NCBI GenBank assembly: GCA_030451965.1
Contig: JAKDNE010000002.1
Span: forward strand, 1 to 31,756
Direction of reading: 5' to 3'
DNA length: 31,756 nucleotides
From: Brachybacterium sp.
GTDB lineage: Bacteria > Actinomycetota > Actinomycetes > Actinomycetales > Dermabacteraceae
The notes beneath the pieces are model-generated. The model made no database searches. It was not told the DNA's origin and saw nothing but the letters and a program-made list of their open reading frames with translations. The position numbers and the translations under genes are program-made. Below, piece by piece: positions 29,196-31,756 of this stretch. Every line of letters begins with the position of its first letter. Position 1 is the first letter of the stretch.

Positions 29196-30528
29196 TCGAA
29201 TCGCCCGCCGTCGCCTTTGTGCGTGAGGACGTGCGGGCTCCGCCCGCGGCGGCTTGGACGGCCTCGGCAGCAGCAGCGGCTCGACCCTCGTCCTCTCGAG
29301 CGGCCGAATACATCCGCCGGTACAACGGCAGGGCCAGGGCGGTGGTCACCAAGGCGACCACCACGAGGATCGAGTACATCCGCTGCTCAATGACGCCCAA
29401 GCCCAGCCCGATGTTGATGAAGATGAGGATCATCAGGCCACGGGCGTTCATGAGGGCCCCCATTGCCGCGGATGAGCGCCAGTCGCATCGGTAGGCGCGC
29501 ATAACCACGACCGACGAGGCGGTCTTGGAGACGAAGGCAGCGACGAGGATCACCAACGTGACCGGGATCAGGTGACCGGACAGTTGCGTGATGTCGGTGT
29601 TGAGTCCGGAGAAGGCGAAGAACACAGGGAGCATCAGCGACCGCACGGTCGGCAGCACCGATGTCGAGAGGAGACTAGAGAAGCCCTGGACCCTCGGTAG
29701 AGCCATGCCCACGATGAAGCCGCCGAAGACCGAGTAGATGCCGATGTAGTCGGTGAACCATCCGGCGCCCAGGACCAGCAGAATCAGAGCCCCAAATAGC
29801 CCTTCGCCGATTCGGCCCTCCCGGACAGCTGCCTGCATCGGCTTACGGAACAGCATCGGCAGGACACAGAAGACGGCCAGAGTGAACGCAGACGCAGGGA
29901 GGATGGTGCGGACTAGGCCCTCGAGCGGGCCGCCTCCGACGGAGGCACCGACGACGGCAAGAAGGCACCAAGCGAACGCATCGTCGATGGCAGCGGTCCG
30001 TGTAGCAATCATCCCGAAGGGCGTGTGCATCATCCCACGTTGCTGCAGGATTCGCGCGAGCATCGGAAACGCAGTCACCGAGAGTGCCCCGCCTACGAAG
30101 ACCGCGAACAAGGTGCCGTCGATGTTGTCTGGCCTGAGATCACCGGCGACGAGGGTCGCGGCCACGGCGCCGATCACGACAGGTGCCGCTATGCCGGCGG
30201 TCGCCATGACGAAGGGCATCGAGGTGTGGCCCGACTTGTGCGCGGGCTCTTTGTGCTCAACGCCGACGACGAACATGTACAGGCTCAGCCCGGTCATGGC
30301 GATGAAGAACAGAATGGGCCTCACCTCGGACGTGAACAACTCGCTGGAGACGTCGGGGGCGAGCGCACCGAACAGGCTTGGGCCAAGCGCCACTCCCGCG
30401 GCCATCTCTCCGAACACCACAGGCTGACCCACCCATGGCGCAAGCCGCCCGAAAATCTGGGCCGCCGCGAGGATCACGAACATGGCGGCACTGACGCTCA
30501 GCAGGAGGTGAAGGTCCTGGTCGCTCAC
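29179..30528 (-). CDS. CPA2-type cation/proton antiporter, 12-TM membrane protein
   Basis: A 449-residue membrane protein of the Na+/H+ exchanger (PF00999) type. About 12 hydrophobic helices are visible. The line PVVFGEMAAGVALGPSLFG near the N-terminus and TRTAAIDDAFAWCLLAV in the middle (with the conserved Asp pair) match KefB/NapA-like antiporters; no C-terminal RCK/TrkA nucleotide-binding domain is present, only an Ala/Arg-rich tail of 40 residues. Similar genes occur in some antibiotic clusters, where they are thought to aid tolerance or export, but the substrate cannot be told. Start GTG 30528 has AGGAG seven bases before it. It follows the SCP2-like gene by 38 bases and is probably in one operon with it and the second SARP. 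Confidence 0.88.
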   Translation of the reverse strand: MSDQDLHLLLSVSAAMFVILAAAQIFGRLAPWVGQPVVFGEMAAGVALGPSLFGALAPDVSSELFTSEVRPILFFIAMTGLSLYMFVVGVEHKEPAHKSGHTSMPFVMATAGIAAPVVIGAVAATLVAGDLRPDNIDGTLFAVFVGGALSVTAFPMLARILQQRGMMHTPFGMIATRTAAIDDAFAWCLLAVVGASVGGGPLEGLVRTILPASAFTLAVFCVLPMLFRKPMQAAVREGRIGEGLFGALILLVLGAGWFTDYIGIYSVFGGFIVGMALPRVQGFSSLLSTSVLPTVRSLMLPVFFAFSGLNTDITQLSGHLIPVTLVILVAAFVSKTASSVVVMRAYRCDWRSSAAMGALMNARGLMILIFINIGLGLGVIEQRMYSILVVVALVTTALALPLYRRMYSAAREDEGRAAAAAEAVQAAAGGARTSSRTKATAGDSITPPR

Positions 30529-30566
30529 CTCAGATCTCCTATCCCGTTACCAACTGACGGGCGTTC

Positions 30567-30899
30567 TCAGGCGGGCTGCGTGTCGAAGACTTCCGGAACC
30601 CTCAACGCAAGCGTCATGTCCCCCTCGACGGAGAGTTTGCCGCTCATGAAGGCGCGCATAGGGTCCTGTCGTCCTTCCGCGATGGCCATCCACACCTCGC
30701 TGGTCGTCGTGAAGGTGGTGTCCGGTGCGTCGACGCCCCCGGGAATGACCCGCCCGGCACCGTCCTCGATCGCGAAGGCCCAGGTGCTGGGTTGCTGGTC
30801 AGTCAGGTGCCATTGGATCGTGCACCGAAGGTCTGAAGAGGCGTCTGCAATGAGCCTGTTGGGTAGCTCGTCGAAGAACTCGGTGAGAGTCATAGTCAT
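30567..30899 (-). CDS. SCP2 (sterol carrier-like) domain protein
   Basis: A 110-residue single-domain protein. Strands CTIQWHLTDQ, WAFAIEDGAGRVIPG and TTFTTTSEVWMAIAEGRQDP, then AFMSGKLSVEGDMTLALRV, are the usual SCP2 order and end (the last being the lipid-pocket strand and helix). It would bind a hydrophobic molecule. Its ATG overlaps the stop of the second SARP gene (ATGA), so their expression is linked; ATG 30893 is an alternative. A second SCP2-like domain is fused to the HxlR regulator, so ligand-binding folds occur in two places in the cluster. Confidence 0.8.
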   Translation of the reverse strand: MTMTLTEFFDELPNRLIADASSDLRCTIQWHLTDQQPSTWAFAIEDGAGRVIPGGVDAPDTTFTTTSEVWMAIAEGRQDPMRAFMSGKLSVEGDMTLALRVPEVFDTQPA

Positions 30900-31756
30900 G
30901 ATCGCGCTCCAAGATAGGGACTTCGGGGACCAGAGCGAGTGGCTGCTCGGGCTGTTGGAATCCTGACCGAGGAAACTTGCGGCCTTGTTTCACGGATCGT
31001 AAGTCCACCCGAGGCTTTCCATGCGGAGATCAACCTGCGCAGCGAAATCATCGACGACGGTGGAACAATACCGAGTTCGGAGGTGATGCGGCCCAAGATC
31101 ATCGCCAGTGAGTCCTCCGCGCACTGATAGTCACCTCGCACGAGGGCGGTGACGACGATGACGCGGGTGGCCAACTCGTTGTGCCGGTCGACGCGAAGCA
31201 TCTGGTAGGCGGCCTCGAGCATCTCTTCCTCATGACCCATGTCGATATTGAGGTGGATGGAGCGTGCGATGGCCTGGGCGCAGAGAAACGCGTGTTTGCG
31301 TCGGAATGGAACCAGCCACGCCGCATCTTCGCCCTCGATGATGGTCGGGCGCGACGCGTACTCCGCGATGCGGCGATAGTAGTAAAGCGCCTGCTGGAGT
31401 TCGTGAGACAGCTCGCAGGCGTGGCCGCGATGGTAATGAAGGTTCACATCGGCCACGTCGCTCCACCAAGCGCCTGCTCCGTCGAAGTTGTAGATCCGGT
31501 TCGGATGGCGGGTGATAAAGGCCGATGGCTGTCGGGGTCCAAGATCCGGCTCGAGCATCCGCTTGAGGGCGTGCATGTTGACGTCGAAGAGATTCATCGC
31601 GTGCTCGTGATTGGCCTCGGGCCACAGATCGCAGGCGATTTGCTCTGCCGAGCACGGCTTGTTGGGGTTGAGAAGAAACCAAGCAAGCATCTGCAGCCCC
31701 TTGCGCCTGATGGATGAAGAAACCAGTTGCTCGTCGCCACGAAAGAGTCGGAGCTC
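30896..31756 (-). CDS. Second SARP-family activator, N-terminus beyond window
   Basis: The frame is open from 31756 to the stop at 30896 (286 codons), so the start is outside. In-frame codons before the first ATG read LRLFRGDEQLVSSSIRRKGL and lead straight into the winged helix (MLAWFLLNPNKPCS, IACDLWPEANHEHAMN, VNMHALKRMLEPDLG), so that ATG (31690) is internal. The helical activation domain follows (ALYYYRRIAEYAS to LVRGDYQCAEDSLAMIL). The last 35 residues are an unusual basic tail. The first gene of a likely operon with the SCP2-like protein and antiporter. Sequence similarity to the first SARP is limited to family level, so they are not a recent duplicate pair. Confidence 0.85.
   Translation of the reverse strand, partial: ELRLFRGDEQLVSSSIRRKGLQMLAWFLLNPNKPCSAEQIACDLWPEANHEHAMNLFDVNMHALKRMLEPDLGPRQPSAFITRHPNRIYNFDGAGAWWSDVADVNLHYHRGHACELSHELQQALYYYRRIAEYASRPTIIEGEDAAWLVPFRRKHAFLCAQAIARSIHLNIDMGHEEEMLEAAYQMLRVDRHNELATRVIVVTALVRGDYQCAEDSLAMILGRITSELGIVPPSSMISLRRLISAWKASGGLTIRETRPQVSSVRIPTARAATRSGPRSPYLGARS

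Noticed and set aside
29753..30966. Plus-strand ORFs of 224 and 313 codons opposite the antiporter
   Set aside because: They are antisense shadows of a gene with obvious membrane helices and family motifs.
1..31756. CRISPR arrays, tRNA or rRNA genes, insertion sequences
   Set aside because: No regularly spaced repeats, tRNA-like cloverleaf with CCA region, rRNA sequence or transposase motif was noticed on reading.

Overview
This is high-GC actinobacterial DNA. The evidence is strong GC bias at third codon positions, GTG starts, many 4-bp ATGA/GTGA gene overlaps, and families common in actinomycetes (DUF4192, SARP, StrR-like ParB, HxlR). The genus cannot be read from the sequence. Two blocks with different histories meet near 8.3-8.5 kb.

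Block 1 (1 to about 8.34 kb) resembles the backbone of an actinomycete plasmid or integrative element. It holds an HNH-type protein, three tiny overlapping ORFs, a DUF932 gene bracketed by two perfect 16-bp inverted repeats, a ParB-domain protein, an ADP-ribosyltransferase-like protein, a DUF4192 gene and a string of short overlapping ORFs.

Block 2 (8.5 kb to the right edge) is a compact biosynthetic locus that looks undescribed. A minus-strand operon reads, from 25.0 to 12.3 kb: flavin halogenase-like (hal3), hal2, thioesterase, a single-module type I PKS (KS-AT-DH-KR-ACP, 1869 aa), a seven-iron ferredoxin, hal1 and an SRPBCC protein. Around it lie a phosphopantetheinyl transferase, a haloalkane-dehalogenase homologue that lacks its catalytic His, an acyl-CoA carboxylase beta subunit with Ile at the specificity position, two SARP regulators, a StrR-like regulator, an HxlR-type regulator, an SCP2-like protein and a cation/proton antiporter.

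Inferred working model: the carboxylase supplies malonyl-type extender units and the phosphopantetheinyl transferase activates the ACP. The ER-less PKS, probably iterative, builds an unsaturated or aromatic chain that the free thioesterase releases. Up to three PltA-like flavin enzymes halogenate or oxidise it. The dead-end dehalogenase may bind halogenated material covalently. Upstream of the operon are two near-identical heptamers with an 11-bp period next to a -10-like hexamer, as expected of a SARP target. A diverged and internally deleted 2,3-dihydro-2,3-dihydroxybenzoate dehydrogenase remnant, overlapping the phosphopantetheinyl transferase gene, suggests that gene came from a catecholate siderophore locus.
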